Positions 46,461-55,227 of a DNA stretch of 64,000 bases are shown piece after piece (within the stretch, counting starts at the first letter, position 1; every line of letters starts with the position of its first letter). Origin of the DNA: Clostridia bacterium (GTDB lineage: Bacteria > Bacillota > Clostridia > Lachnospirales > Lachnospiraceae); assembly GCA_910575725.1 (NCBI GenBank), contig CAJTFE010000001.1:1-64000 (forward strand), read 5' to 3'. The translations under genes and the position numbers were made by a program. A model generated the notes under the pieces. It was not told where the DNA came from. It did not search any database and saw only the letters and a program-made list of their open reading frames with translations.

Positions 46461-47473
46461 AACAGAATAAGATAAACAGCAATACCCTGCTGCTTTTGAT
46501 TACGATTGCACTTTTTTTGGTTATGTATGTGGTGGGATGTGTGATTTATAGTTCCAAGGGCTTTACCCATCTGCAGACCTTTTTGAATATTCTGATTAAT
46601 AATGCAGGGCTTCTTTGTATTGCCTGTGGCATGACCTGCGTGATGCTGACAGGCGGCATTGACATTTCCGTAGGTTCTCTGGTTGCTATGGACTGTATGT
46701 TTTTGGCCGTAGGTATGGAGCAGTGGGGCATGAACGCCGGACTTCTCTGTGTGCTGGTTCTGCTGATCGGCGTGGTATTCGGTCTGGTTCAGGGCTTCTG
46801 TGTGGGCTATCTGGAGATTCAGCCCTTTATTGTAACGATGGCCGGTATGTTCTTTGCCCGGGGCATGACAGCGGTTATCTGTACGGATCAGGTATCTATC
46901 AGCCAGAATGAATTTTTTGTAGGACTGGCAAATATGAAGTTTGAGATTCCCTTCGGAGCTTACACCAACAGCAAGGGAGTTTTGCAGGTTCCCTTTATCC
47001 GCCTTCCGGTTATTATTGCGTTGGTGGTACTGGCTGCGGTATTCCTGATGCTTCGCTATACCAAGTTCGGACGCAGTCTTTACGCAGTAGGGGGCAATGA
47101 GCTGTCGGCAACCATGATGGGCCTGAATGTAAAAATGACAAAGCTTAAGGCGTATATGCTTTCTTCCTTCTTGTGTTCTGTGGGCGGCATTTGCTTCTGC
47201 ATGAATACCATGTCGGGAAGCGTGCGGCAGGCTCTGGGCCTTGAGATGGATGCCATTGCTTCTGCGGTTATCGGCGGAACACTTCTGACCGGCGGTGTGG
47301 GAAATGTGATTGGTTCTTTCTTCGGAGTGCTGATCAACGGTACGATTTCTACGCTGGTAAAGACCAACGGTAAGCTCTTAAGCTCCTGGTCGAGCATTGC
47401 CGTGGCTGCGCTTCTGTGCTTCTTTATTGTATTGCAGAGCGTATTTGCCAAGATGAAAGATACAAAGAAATAG
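46457..47473 (+). CDS. Sugar ABC transporter permease (YjfF-like)
   Basis: The 338-residue permease has about nine membrane segments, GGIDISVGSLVAMDC and the C-terminal ASAVIGGTLLTGGVGNVIGS of the family. Its ATGA start overlaps the previous gene's stop. With YtfT-like it makes a heterodimeric channel, as in the galactofuranose system (YtfT plus YjfF). Confidence 0.9.
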   Translation: MKQNKINSNTLLLLITIALFLVMYVVGCVIYSSKGFTHLQTFLNILINNAGLLCIACGMTCVMLTGGIDISVGSLVAMDCMFLAVGMEQWGMNAGLLCVLVLLIGVVFGLVQGFCVGYLEIQPFIVTMAGMFFARGMTAVICTDQVSISQNEFFVGLANMKFEIPFGAYTNSKGVLQVPFIRLPVIIALVVLAAVFLMLRYTKFGRSLYAVGGNELSATMMGLNVKMTKLKAYMLSSFLCSVGGICFCMNTMSGSVRQALGLEMDAIASAVIGGTLLTGGVGNVIGSFFGVLINGTISTLVKTNGKLLSSWSSIAVAALLCFFIVLQSVFAKMKDTKK

Positions 47474-47541
47474 AGAAAACAACAATAAGATTTTCTGTTC
47501 GTATACCCATAGGGCCGAGCAGGAGTCAATGAGGGCTGCTA

Positions 47542-48567
47542 ATGAGGATGAGGAGAGCATGGATCATAGGACTTTTGGCGCTGACTGCTGCTTTGTGCGG
47601 ATGTACAAAGCAGCAGGAGGAGCCGGAAGATACCCTGCTGTATGAGGATGAAATCGAGGACAGTGATGATTATATTGTAGTGGGTTTTGCCCAGGTAGGC
47701 TCTGAGTCTGACTGGCGGCTGGCCAATACCCAATCCTTCCGGGATACGTTCCGGGAGGATAATGGGTATTATCTGCTTTTTGAGGACGGACAGCAGAAGC
47801 AGGAGAACCAGATTAAGGCCATTCGGAATTTTATTCTCCAGGAGGTGGATTATATCATTCTGGATCCCATTGTGGAGACAGGATGGGATGCGGTGCTCCA
47901 GGAGGCTAAGGCGGCTGGGATTCCGGTGATTCTCTCGGATCGTCTGGTGGTTGTGGAGGATGAAAGCCTTTATACCTGCTGGGTAGGGAGTGATTTTGAG
48001 GAAGAGGGGCGGATTGCCGGGCGGTGGCTCAGAGATTATCTGGAGGATCAGGGAAGGGGCAGCGATGAGATTCGGATTGTTACCCTTCAGGGGACATTGG
48101 GTTCGTCGGCGCAGATTGGGCGGACCGAGGGCTTTGATGAGATCCTTGCGGCCCAGGGCAACTGGAATATGCTGGAGCGGATGTCCGGGGACTTCACGCT
48201 TACAAAGGGGCGTGAGGTGATGGAGTATTTCCTCAACACGTACGAGGACATTGATGTGGTGGTATGTGAGAACGATAATATGGCCTTTGGGGCGATTGAG
48301 GCGATTCAGGATGCAGGGAAAACCTGCGGACCTGACGGGGATATGATTCTTATTTCTTTTGATGCGGCCAAATCTGCTTTTGAGGCCATGCAGCGGGGGG
48401 AACTCAATATGGATGTGGAGTGCAATCCGCTTCTTGGGCCTATGGTGGAGGAGATTATTCAGAAATTGGAGAGAGGGGAGGACGTGGATCGGGTTCAGTA
48501 TGTGGAGGAGAAGTGTTTTGATGCTTTTATGGATTTGGAGGGGATTTTGGAATCGCGGACGTATTAG
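47542..48567 (+). CDS. Second sugar-binding lipoprotein, paralogue of the YtfQ-like protein
   Basis: The 341-residue lipoprotein has a signal peptide with lipobox LCGC (about residues 1-20) and a type I binding fold. It is clearly homologous to the protein at 42663 (FAQVGSESDWRLANTQS, VDYIILDPIVETGWD, IGRTEGFDEIL). It is shorter in the linker and differs in ligand-region residues, so it may bind a different sugar and share the same ATPase and permeases, or be a sensor for YesM. A terminator follows. The start may instead be the second ATG at 47548; the upstream ribosome binding site is poor. Confidence 0.8.
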   Translation: MRMRRAWIIGLLALTAALCGCTKQQEEPEDTLLYEDEIEDSDDYIVVGFAQVGSESDWRLANTQSFRDTFREDNGYYLLFEDGQQKQENQIKAIRNFILQEVDYIILDPIVETGWDAVLQEAKAAGIPVILSDRLVVVEDESLYTCWVGSDFEEEGRIAGRWLRDYLEDQGRGSDEIRIVTLQGTLGSSAQIGRTEGFDEILAAQGNWNMLERMSGDFTLTKGREVMEYFLNTYEDIDVVVCENDNMAFGAIEAIQDAGKTCGPDGDMILISFDAAKSAFEAMQRGELNMDVECNPLLGPMVEEIIQKLERGEDVDRVQYVEEKCFDAFMDLEGILESRTY

Positions 48568-48568
48568 G

Positions 48569-48598
48569 GGACGGTTCACGTACACACTGTCCGTTTTT
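48569..48598 (+). terminator. Intrinsic terminator of the sugar ABC operon
   Basis: GGACGGT (48569-48575) pairs with ACTGTCC (48586-48592), with one G-T pair, followed by CGTTTTT. It resembles the core of the family C element at 31094-31311. Confidence 0.65.
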
Positions 48599-48663
48599 GC
48601 GGGACGAATGTATTTTGGATTTTGACAGGCTTCTCCGCCTGTTGGAAGATGATAAAATAGTTC

Positions 48664-48721
48664 TTGACATTTGAAAATGGAGTGCTATAATGTAAACAAC
48701 ATATGAATAATTGTTCATATG
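48664..48721 (+). promoter_or_regulatory. Promoter with ArsR/SmtB-type operator for the metal-export operon
   Basis: TTGACA (48664-48669), 16 bases, TATAAT (48686-48691). Nine bases further is the palindrome CATATGAA-TAATTG-TTCATATG (48700-48721). It matches the 12-2-12 operator pattern (ATA..TGAA...TTCA..TAT) of CadC/SmtB repressors and covers the transcription start. The ArsR gene at 50990 is the evident binder. Confidence 0.85.
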
Positions 48722-48753
48722 AAAAAATGTCAAGTGTGTGGAGGATGGACACC

Positions 48754-48972
48754 ATGAAGAAAACTTATAAGATTGATGTGGACTGTGCCAATTGTGCGAA
48801 TAAGATGGAGGATGCGGCCAGGAAGACAGCTGGCGTGAAGGAGGCTTCGGTGAGCTTTATGACGCTGAAGATGGCGGTGGAGTTTGAGGAGGGCGCAGAT
48901 TATAAGGCTGTGATGCAGGAGGTAAGAAAGAACTGCAAGAAGGTTGAGGATGACTGCGAGATCTTTTTGTAG
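48754..48972 (+). CDS. Stand-alone heavy-metal-associated (HMA) domain protein
   Basis: This 72-residue protein has the ferredoxin-like HMA pattern with metal ligands Cys11 and Cys14 (DCANC) after a beta strand KTYKIDV, and KKVEDDCEIFL at the end. It lacks the usual Thr of GMTCxxC. It probably delivers metal to the P-type ATPase encoded 64 bases downstream, which lacks its own N-terminal HMA domain. GGAGG lies upstream of the ATG. Control is by the ArsR operator just upstream. Confidence 0.85.
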   Translation: MKKTYKIDVDCANCANKMEDAARKTAGVKEASVSFMTLKMAVEFEEGADYKAVMQEVRKNCKKVEDDCEIFL

Positions 48973-49036
48973 AGAGGCGGCTTTGTAAGCAGCCGGGGAT
49001 AACAGACGGTTTGCTGGGAGCGAAAAGGAGGGCAAG

Positions 49037-50902
49037 ATGAATAAAAAGCAGAAAAAAATGCTCGTCCGTATTCTGATTTCTTTCCTGCTTTTGATTGGCT
49101 TGAGTTTTATCCGGACAGAGGGGTATCTGCGGTTTGGCTTGTATCTGCTTCCTTATCTGGTAATCGGCTATGATATTTTGAAAAAGGCCTTTAAAGGAAT
49201 CTGCAACCGGCAGGTTTTTGATGAAAATTTTCTGATGGCGGTAGCTACGGTAGGCGCCATTCTCCTGGGAGATTACCAGGAGGGGACGGCGGTTATGCTG
49301 TTTTATCAGATTGGGGAACTGTTCCAGAGCTATGCTGTGGGGAAGAGCCGGAAGAATATCAGCGATCTGATGGATATCCGCCCGGATTATGCCAATGTGG
49401 AGCGTGACGGAGGCCTGGAGCAGGTAGACCCGGATGAAGTTGAAGTGGGAACGCTGATTGTGGTACAGCCGGGAGAGAAGATTCCCATCGACGGCGTGGT
49501 GGCGGAGGGAAGCTCTACCTTGAATACAAGCGCTCTTACAGGAGAAAGCCTGCCAAGGGAGACGGAAGCGGGAGCGGAGGTTATCAGCGGATGCATCAAT
49601 ATGACAGGCGTTTTGAAGATCCGCACCACAAAGGAGTTCGGTGAATCTACGGTGTCAAAGATTCTTGACCTAGTGGAGAATTCCAGCGCCAAGAAATCAA
49701 AGTCGGAGAATTTCATCTCCAAATTCGCCAGGTATTACACTCCGGCGGTGTGCTATGGGGCTCTGGCTTTGGCGATACTGCCGCCCCTTGTACAGTTAGG
49801 CGCAGGGGCTGCGCCTCAGTGGGGGAGCTGGATTTACCGGGCTTTGACTTTTCTGGTAATCAGTTGTCCCTGCGCACTTGTGATTAGTATTCCCTTAAGC
49901 TTTTTTGCAGGCATCGGGGGAGCCAGTAAAGCCGGGATTCTGGTGAAGGGATCGAATTACCTGGAGACCCTGTCTCAGACGGGCTGGGTGGTCTTTGACA
50001 AAACGGGCACCATGACCCAGGGGGTGTTTGAGGTGAAAGAGGTTCACCATAATACCCTTGAAAGGGAGAAGCTTTTGGAGTATGCGGCTCTTGCGGAGTG
50101 CGCTTCCTCCCATCCCATCAGCAAGAGCCTTCAGAATGCTTATGGGAAGCCCATTGACAGGAATCGTGTGACGGAGATTGAGGAAATCGGAGGCAACGGT
50201 GTCACGGCAAAGGTGGACGGCATACCGGTGGCCGCAGGAAGCGAGCGTCTGATGGAGCGGCTGGGGATTGCTTTTGCGCCTTGCCATAAGACGGGGACGG
50301 TGGTTCATGTGGCGCTGGACGGAGTTTATGCCGGGCATATTCTCATTTCCGATATGCTGAAACCCAATGCTAAGGAAGCCATACGCCAGTTAAACAAAGC
50401 CGGTGTGAAGAATACGGTGATGCTGACAGGCGACCGCAGGGAAGCTGCGGAGCAGACGGCGAAGGAGCTTGGAATCCGGGAGGTGCACAGTGAGCTTCTG
50501 CCGGCGGATAAGGTGTCCAAGGTAGAGGAGCTTCTGGAGCAGAAAAGCGGCAGGGAGAAGCTGGTCTTTGTCGGGGACGGCATCAACGACGCACCAGTAT
50601 TGTCCCGGGCGGACATTGGCATTGCTATGGGGGCGCTGGGCTCGGATGCGGCCATCGAGGCAGCGGACATTGTGCTCATGGACGATGATCCTGTGAAGAT
50701 AGCCACAGCCATCCGGATTGCAAGAAAATGCATCCGCATTGTGTATGAAAATATTTACTTTGCCATCGGCGTCAAGCTTATCTGCCTGGTGCTGGGAGCT
50801 ATAGGCATAGCGAATATGTGGGTTGCAATTTTTGCAGACGTAGGCGTGATGGTGATTGCGGTGCTCAATGCGATTCGCGCGCTGTTTGTAAAAAAGCTTT
50901 GA
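49037..50902 (+). CDS. Heavy-metal-translocating P-type ATPase (ZntA/CadA-like)
   Basis: The 621-residue P1B-type ATPase has membrane helices flanking the metal-binding Cys277-Pro-Cys279 (SCPCAL), the phosphorylated Asp321 in DKTGTMT, TGES in the A domain, the HP pair near SSHPIS and the hinge GDGINDAPVL. The CPC motif indicates Zn2+/Cd2+/Pb2+ or Cu+ class; the CadC-like repressor points to Zn/Cd/Pb. Unlike most relatives it has no N-terminal HMA domain, because that domain is a separate protein. It exports metal to the outside using ATP. Confidence 0.92.
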   Translation: MNKKQKKMLVRILISFLLLIGLSFIRTEGYLRFGLYLLPYLVIGYDILKKAFKGICNRQVFDENFLMAVATVGAILLGDYQEGTAVMLFYQIGELFQSYAVGKSRKNISDLMDIRPDYANVERDGGLEQVDPDEVEVGTLIVVQPGEKIPIDGVVAEGSSTLNTSALTGESLPRETEAGAEVISGCINMTGVLKIRTTKEFGESTVSKILDLVENSSAKKSKSENFISKFARYYTPAVCYGALALAILPPLVQLGAGAAPQWGSWIYRALTFLVISCPCALVISIPLSFFAGIGGASKAGILVKGSNYLETLSQTGWVVFDKTGTMTQGVFEVKEVHHNTLEREKLLEYAALAECASSHPISKSLQNAYGKPIDRNRVTEIEEIGGNGVTAKVDGIPVAAGSERLMERLGIAFAPCHKTGTVVHVALDGVYAGHILISDMLKPNAKEAIRQLNKAGVKNTVMLTGDRREAAEQTAKELGIREVHSELLPADKVSKVEELLEQKSGREKLVFVGDGINDAPVLSRADIGIAMGALGSDAAIEAADIVLMDDDPVKIATAIRIARKCIRIVYENIYFAIGVKLICLVLGAIGIANMWVAIFADVGVMVIAVLNAIRALFVKKL

Positions 50903-50940
50903 TATTATCGCCATCTTTGATACCAGATGATGAATGGAGA

Positions 50941-50983
50941 CGGTAAAGCTGCAAAGGCGCACGAGAGGAACTTTTAATAGGAG
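50941..50983 (+). repeat. Truncated family A element, copy A6
   Basis: Only the left arm remains (GGTAAAGCTGCAAAGGCGC at about 50942, then GAGAGGAACTTTTA), joined directly to ATAGGAGC, the ribosome binding site of the ArsR gene. The right half of the hairpin is deleted. Confidence 0.7.
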
Positions 50984-50989
50984 CAAAAA

Positions 50990-51352
50990 ATGACAGAGAA
51001 AATCGAGGGATGCTGTGACACCTTTGAGGTGCATGAAAATCTTTTAAAAATCATTCAGGAAAAAATGCCGGAGGAGACGGAAGCCTACGATCTGGCGGAG
51101 CTCTTCAAGGTTTTCGGAGATTCCACAAGAATCCGGATCCTCTTTGTGCTCTTTGAGGCGGAGGTCTGCGTCTGCGATCTGGCGGAGGCTCTGAACATGA
51201 CCCAGTCTGCCATATCCCATCAGCTCCGCATCTTGAAACAGAGCAAGCTGGTGAAGAGCAGACGGGAGGGAAAGTCCATTTTCTATTCTCTGGCGGACAA
51301 TCATGTGCGGACAATTATCGACCAGGGACGGGAGCATATTGAGGAGGATTAG
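50990..51352 (+). CDS. ArsR/SmtB-family metal-sensing repressor (CadC-like)
   Basis: The 120-residue winged helix repressor has the motif EVCVCDLAE with Cys60 and Cys62, and N-terminal Cys8-Cys9. This layout fits the CadC alpha3N metal site for Cd2+/Pb2+/Zn2+. The recognition helix is MTQSAISHQLRILK. It should bind the palindrome at 48700-48721 and release it on metal binding, thereby derepressing the HMA protein and the ATPase. Placed after the ATPase, it forms an autoregulated operon. It is convergent with the ABC ATPase gene, with only six bases between them. Confidence 0.9.
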   Translation: MTEKIEGCCDTFEVHENLLKIIQEKMPEETEAYDLAELFKVFGDSTRIRILFVLFEAEVCVCDLAEALNMTQSAISHQLRILKQSKLVKSRREGKSIFYSLADNHVRTIIDQGREHIEED

Positions 51353-51358
51353 TTCTCT

Positions 51359-51985
51359 TTATGTACACAGGCGGCCGCCTTTCAGCTCATATACCATATC
51401 AGCTTCCTTGGCGGTTTCCATGGAATGAGAGACGATTATAACACAGCGGCCGTAATGATGGGCGGCATCTTTGAAAATGCCTGTAATTTCTTTTGCAGAC
51501 GCTTCATCCAGATTCCCGGTGGGCTCGTCGGCTAAAATAATCGGATTCTGGGACGCAAGAGCTCTTGCAATGGCTGTCCGCTGCTGCTGGCCGCCGGAAA
51601 GCTTTAAAACATTTCTTTTGGATTCTTCTTTTGTGAGCCCCAGCTTTTCCAAAAGGGGCAGAGGGGCTTCCTTTGCGGTCAGCAGGACATTTTCTTCCGG
51701 CGTCATATAATCGATGAGATTGTAATTTTGAAAAATAAAGGAAATGTTATTTTGCCGGTGCTTATCCAGGCCGTAGGAGGCGATATCCTGATCATAAAAG
51801 TATATGTTCCCCTCTGTAGGAGAATCCAATCCGCCAATGAGGGAGAGCAGCGTAGTTTTGCCGCATCCGGAAGGGCCGAAAATGACGTACATCCTGCCGC
51901 ACTCAAAGGCTGCATTCAAGTTGTAAAGGACAGCAGTTTTTTCCGTGTAACGATATGACACGTCTGATAATTTTAAGATACTCAA
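51359..51985 (-). CDS. ABC transporter ATPase (MacB/LolD-type)
   Basis: The 208-residue ATPase has Walker [10 protein letters not shown], signature [15 protein letters not shown] and Walker [14 protein letters not shown], the sequence typical of the MacB/LolD/FtsE subfamily. It is transcribed away from two FtsX-like permeases, 300 bases apart, with which it most likely functions. The system could be an efflux or antimicrobial-peptide-detoxifying pump. The ribosome binding site is AAGGGGGG on the minus strand upstream of the ATG. Confidence 0.9.
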   Translation of the reverse strand: MSILKLSDVSYRYTEKTAVLYNLNAAFECGRMYVIFGPSGCGKTTLLSLIGGLDSPTEGNIYFYDQDIASYGLDKHRQNNISFIFQNYNLIDYMTPEENVLLTAKEAPLPLLEKLGLTKEESKRNVLKLSGGQQQRTAIARALASQNPIILADEPTGNLDEASAKEITGIFKDAAHHYGRCVIIVSHSMETAKEADMVYELKGGRLCT

Positions 51986-52076
51986 TGGTTTATTTCCCCC
52001 CTTAAACGGTTTTTCGAATGAAAATTTGATAATTTCATGTTAATAAATAAATCAATCGAAGTAAATAAAAATTCAC

Positions 52077-52128
52077 AAAAAGCAAAAAAACGTACATGAA
52101 GCAGAACGTGTATGTTTTTTTGCTTTTT
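52077..52128. repeat. Long A/T-rich inverted repeat in the divergent region
   Basis: AAAAAGCAAAAAAACGTACA (52077-52096) and TGTATGTTTTTTTGCTTTTT (52109-52128) pair with a single mismatch. T-runs make it a possible bidirectional terminator, but its position between divergently transcribed genes is unusual. It could instead be a leader attenuator or a transcript boundary. Confidence 0.6.
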
Positions 52129-52285
52129 ATGTACAGAATATTTAAAAGAATGAAAAAATTTATTATGATTGACCTAAGAGAGGTGTAGAGCTCAGCCTGA
52201 TCAAGGCTTCCTGTGATAGAACAATTTATACAGGAAGAGAGTGAAGGAACACAAAGGAAAGCAGGGGAAAAGGGGTGTTCAAAAC

Positions 52286-53629
52286 ATGGATTGTAAAAAA
52301 CGGTCTGTTCTGTATCTTTTGAGAAAGCGAAACCGATCCGTCATTTTATGGCTGATTTTATTCGTCATTACGACCCTTATGCTGGCCTGCATTACCATAG
52401 GACATGGAGCTGGGGCGGCAATGGAGAGACTGTTTCAGGCAATGGGCGGATATTTTAAAATTGAGGCGGATCATAAGCCGGGTTCCAATAAGTATGTAAA
52501 TGACGAATTGGTCAATCATATCATGGATTCCTATGAAATACAGGAATTCAACGGCATGGATACGGTTTATTTTATGGCGGGGGACATGGAGCTGGCGCCG
52601 GGACGCTTTACCCAGGAAGGGGATGAAAAGGCGAAGCTGGCCAGATTAATGGGGAATACGGATACCAGCCTGAATGAATACTTTATACTGCAGTCCTTGC
52701 TGCTGGCAAAGGGGCGGCATATTACAGCGGAGGATTCCTATAAGGCCTTGCTTTCCCAGGAGCTTGCAGAAAAAAACGGGTTGTCCGCAGGAGACACGAT
52801 TTCCCTGTCCTATTATGGTGAGGATGCGGGGCTGGATTGGCATACATTTGAAATTGTGGGGATTTTCCAGATAAAGTCGCGTCAGAATTCTTACACTTCC
52901 AATACTGCGGAATGTGATATGGTGGAAAATTTTATTTTTACGGATACCCGGAGCATACGGGAGATGGTTGGACGGGCATTGGAAAGAGAAATTGACAGCT
53001 ACAGGAGCGGGGCGCTCTTTTTTGTGGATCATCCCCAAACGCTGGAGCGGATTGTCAGTGACCTTGCCGCTCAATCGGAACAGGGGAAGGAAGGCTGGCA
53101 GGTGGTAAAGAATAACAAGCAGTACCAGGAATCCAGAATTCCTTTGGAACGGTTAAAAAGCCTTACGACGCTTATCGTTGCCATTGTTATTGTGTTGGGA
53201 TTCCTTATAGTGACCCTCATTCTGCTGCTTTGGATGAGGGAACGGGTACACGAGACGGGGATTTATCTTTCTATGGGAATCCGTAAGATTTCGATTCTGA
53301 TGCAGCATATGATGGAGAATCTGATACTTGCCTTTTTGGCATTTGTGCTTTCCTGCATCCTTGCAGCAGGCGCTGTGCCGGGGCTTGAGCAGGCTGTTCT
53401 TGCTGTAATGGACGAGGGGCCTTCGTCTGAGGCGGACAAATCCCTGCTTTTGACGGAGCAGGACATGGCACAGCCGGAAGCAGAAATAGAGGTAACGATG
53501 GAGTTGAACCTTCTGACCATATTACAAATCGGCATATTGGAATTTTGTGTTGTGATTTTGGCCACAGGAATCTCATCGGTTACAATCCTGAAAATGAAAC
53601 CGAAGAATATTCTTTCTATGATGAGCTGA
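52286..53629 (+). CDS. FtsX/MacB-like ABC transporter permease 1
   Basis: This protein of about 447 residues has TM1 at LILFVITTLMLACITIG, a large extracellular domain of about 250 residues and three C-terminal helices (for example IVAIVIVLGFLIVTLILLLWM). MGIRKISILMQ is the MacB-type coupling region. ATG 52286 follows GGAAAAGGGGTG; the frame also opens from GTG 52241. It pairs with the next gene and the divergent ATPase. The type is common in peptide-antibiotic resistance and export. Confidence 0.85.
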   Translation: MDCKKRSVLYLLRKRNRSVILWLILFVITTLMLACITIGHGAGAAMERLFQAMGGYFKIEADHKPGSNKYVNDELVNHIMDSYEIQEFNGMDTVYFMAGDMELAPGRFTQEGDEKAKLARLMGNTDTSLNEYFILQSLLLAKGRHITAEDSYKALLSQELAEKNGLSAGDTISLSYYGEDAGLDWHTFEIVGIFQIKSRQNSYTSNTAECDMVENFIFTDTRSIREMVGRALEREIDSYRSGALFFVDHPQTLERIVSDLAAQSEQGKEGWQVVKNNKQYQESRIPLERLKSLTTLIVAIVIVLGFLIVTLILLLWMRERVHETGIYLSMGIRKISILMQHMMENLILAFLAFVLSCILAAGAVPGLEQAVLAVMDEGPSSEADKSLLLTEQDMAQPEAEIEVTMELNLLTILQIGILEFCVVILATGISSVTILKMKPKNILSMMS

Positions 53630-53645
53630 TTAGGGGGGATTTGCT

Positions 53646-55100
53646 ATGGGAATTGGCAGACGCGCGTTATTATATCTTACACGAAAAAAGGGACGGAGCT
53701 TTCTGCTGTTTCTGATTTTCCTGCTTTTGGCATGTTTTATTTTGGCTGGCAAAGTCCTGGTTCGGAACTCGCAAAATCAGATTGATTTATTAACACAGAA
53801 TCTAGGAGCCAGCTTTGTGCTGAAAATTGATGAGAACAATCCCAATTATCAGGAGACACGGACGGGCAATGGCTACAGCTATATTGCTTATGCAGGCCCT
53901 GAAATAACAGAGGGGATGGTTTCTGATATTTTAAAGATAGAAAGGGTGTCGGATTACTCAATCGACTTGGAAATTTTTGCATGGGCAGATTTAAAATTGA
54001 GACCTGGATTATGGACGGATTCAACGGAAGATCAGTATTTTACTCAAGAACAAGTGGACTTATCCGGTCAGACAATACGGGCATATATCTGTTCCAACGG
54101 GGAATTGAACCAGAATTTCCGAACAGGGGCGTTTTCCATTACGTCCGGACGTAACCTTCAAAAAGAAGATCATTCGGCCGCCCTTATCTCGGAGTACGTT
54201 GCAAAAGAGAACGCTCTTTCTGTCGGGGACTTTCTTACGCTGGAAACGAAAAGGGGAATTTATGAACCCTGTGAGGACCCGTATGAAAGGGTAGGCGACC
54301 CTGTGGAAGTGGAAATTATTGGAGTTTTTGAAACGAATTTTAAACAGGAAGAGTCCGTTTATACGGCAGAAATGGACTATGCGGATAACTTTATTTACGT
54401 TGATTATGATACGGGAAAACAGCTTTATAACAATTTAAGCTTCATAGGCTTCGATAATCTGAATGATACCTATCGGGAAGTTACATTTTTTGCAGACGGT
54501 CCGGAGTATCTGCCGGAAATCATGCGTCAGGTGGAAGAGCGGCTTGATATCACTGGCTTACTCATGTATCGGGATGACACGGCATATCATGCATCCGTCA
54601 ATCCGCTGAAGCAGATCCGTATCATATCGCTGTTACTGTCAGGCATTGGGATTGCGGGATGTGTATTGATATTGTATTTGGTCTTTGTCATGTGGATGAA
54701 AGGACGGAGACGGGAAATGGGGATTCTGCTTTCTATTGGCGTAAGTAAGAGGAAGATACTTGCGCAGCTGCTGCTGGAAAGCATTGTGATAACAACGGCA
54801 GCCCTGGGAGCGGCCATAGGATTTTCGAGGCCGCTTGTTGAGGGATGCAGCAGTGTTATGGAGCAGACAATGAGCCCGGATTCGGAAACGGAAGCTTATG
54901 TAATGGATGTAAGTGCGGCAAATCCGAATCCCGTGATTCACAAAGTTTCTTCGGATCCCGTTGAATTAGACAGTTATATTTCTATACAGGACATCCTGTT
55001 TTTGGGGATCATGGTATATTTTATTTCCTGTGCAAGCGTCTGTACGGCATCTGTCCAGATAACACGGGTTAGTCCGAAATCGCTCTTGCAGGCCATATAG
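53646..55100 (+). CDS. FtsX/MacB-like ABC transporter permease 2
   Basis: This 484-residue protein has the same topology as the preceding gene (TM1 at SFLLFLIFLLLACFILAGKV, extracellular domain, three C-terminal helices, SIGVSKRKILAQLLLES coupling loop). The two permeases differ in their extracellular domains. Sixteen bases separate them, with GGGGGG before the ATG. A heterodimer energised by the ATPase at 51359 is the likely form. A sensor kinase pair follows, typical of peptide-responsive regulation. Confidence 0.85.
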   Translation: MGIGRRALLYLTRKKGRSFLLFLIFLLLACFILAGKVLVRNSQNQIDLLTQNLGASFVLKIDENNPNYQETRTGNGYSYIAYAGPEITEGMVSDILKIERVSDYSIDLEIFAWADLKLRPGLWTDSTEDQYFTQEQVDLSGQTIRAYICSNGELNQNFRTGAFSITSGRNLQKEDHSAALISEYVAKENALSVGDFLTLETKRGIYEPCEDPYERVGDPVEVEIIGVFETNFKQEESVYTAEMDYADNFIYVDYDTGKQLYNNLSFIGFDNLNDTYREVTFFADGPEYLPEIMRQVEERLDITGLLMYRDDTAYHASVNPLKQIRIISLLLSGIGIAGCVLILYLVFVMWMKGRRREMGILLSIGVSKRKILAQLLLESIVITTAALGAAIGFSRPLVEGCSSVMEQTMSPDSETEAYVMDVSAANPNPVIHKVSSDPVELDSYISIQDILFLGIMVYFISCASVCTASVQITRVSPKSLLQAI

Positions 55101-55145
55101 TTTTTAGAAGCAGCAGAAATTATACGCAAAAGAAAGCGGAGTTAT

Positions 55146-55174
55146 TTGTTTCACATTGGGAAATGTGGTATGAT
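55146..55174 (+). promoter_or_regulatory. Promoter of the GHKL-LytTR two-component genes
   Basis: TTGTTT (55146-55151), 17 bases, TATGAT (55169-55174). The spacer contains CACATT-GGGA-AATGTG, a short palindrome that may be a regulator site. Confidence 0.5.
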
Positions 55175-55227
55175 AAATAAGATGCTGCCCATTTTAAAAG
55201 AAACGCAGCCGAAGAAAGGGCTGATGG

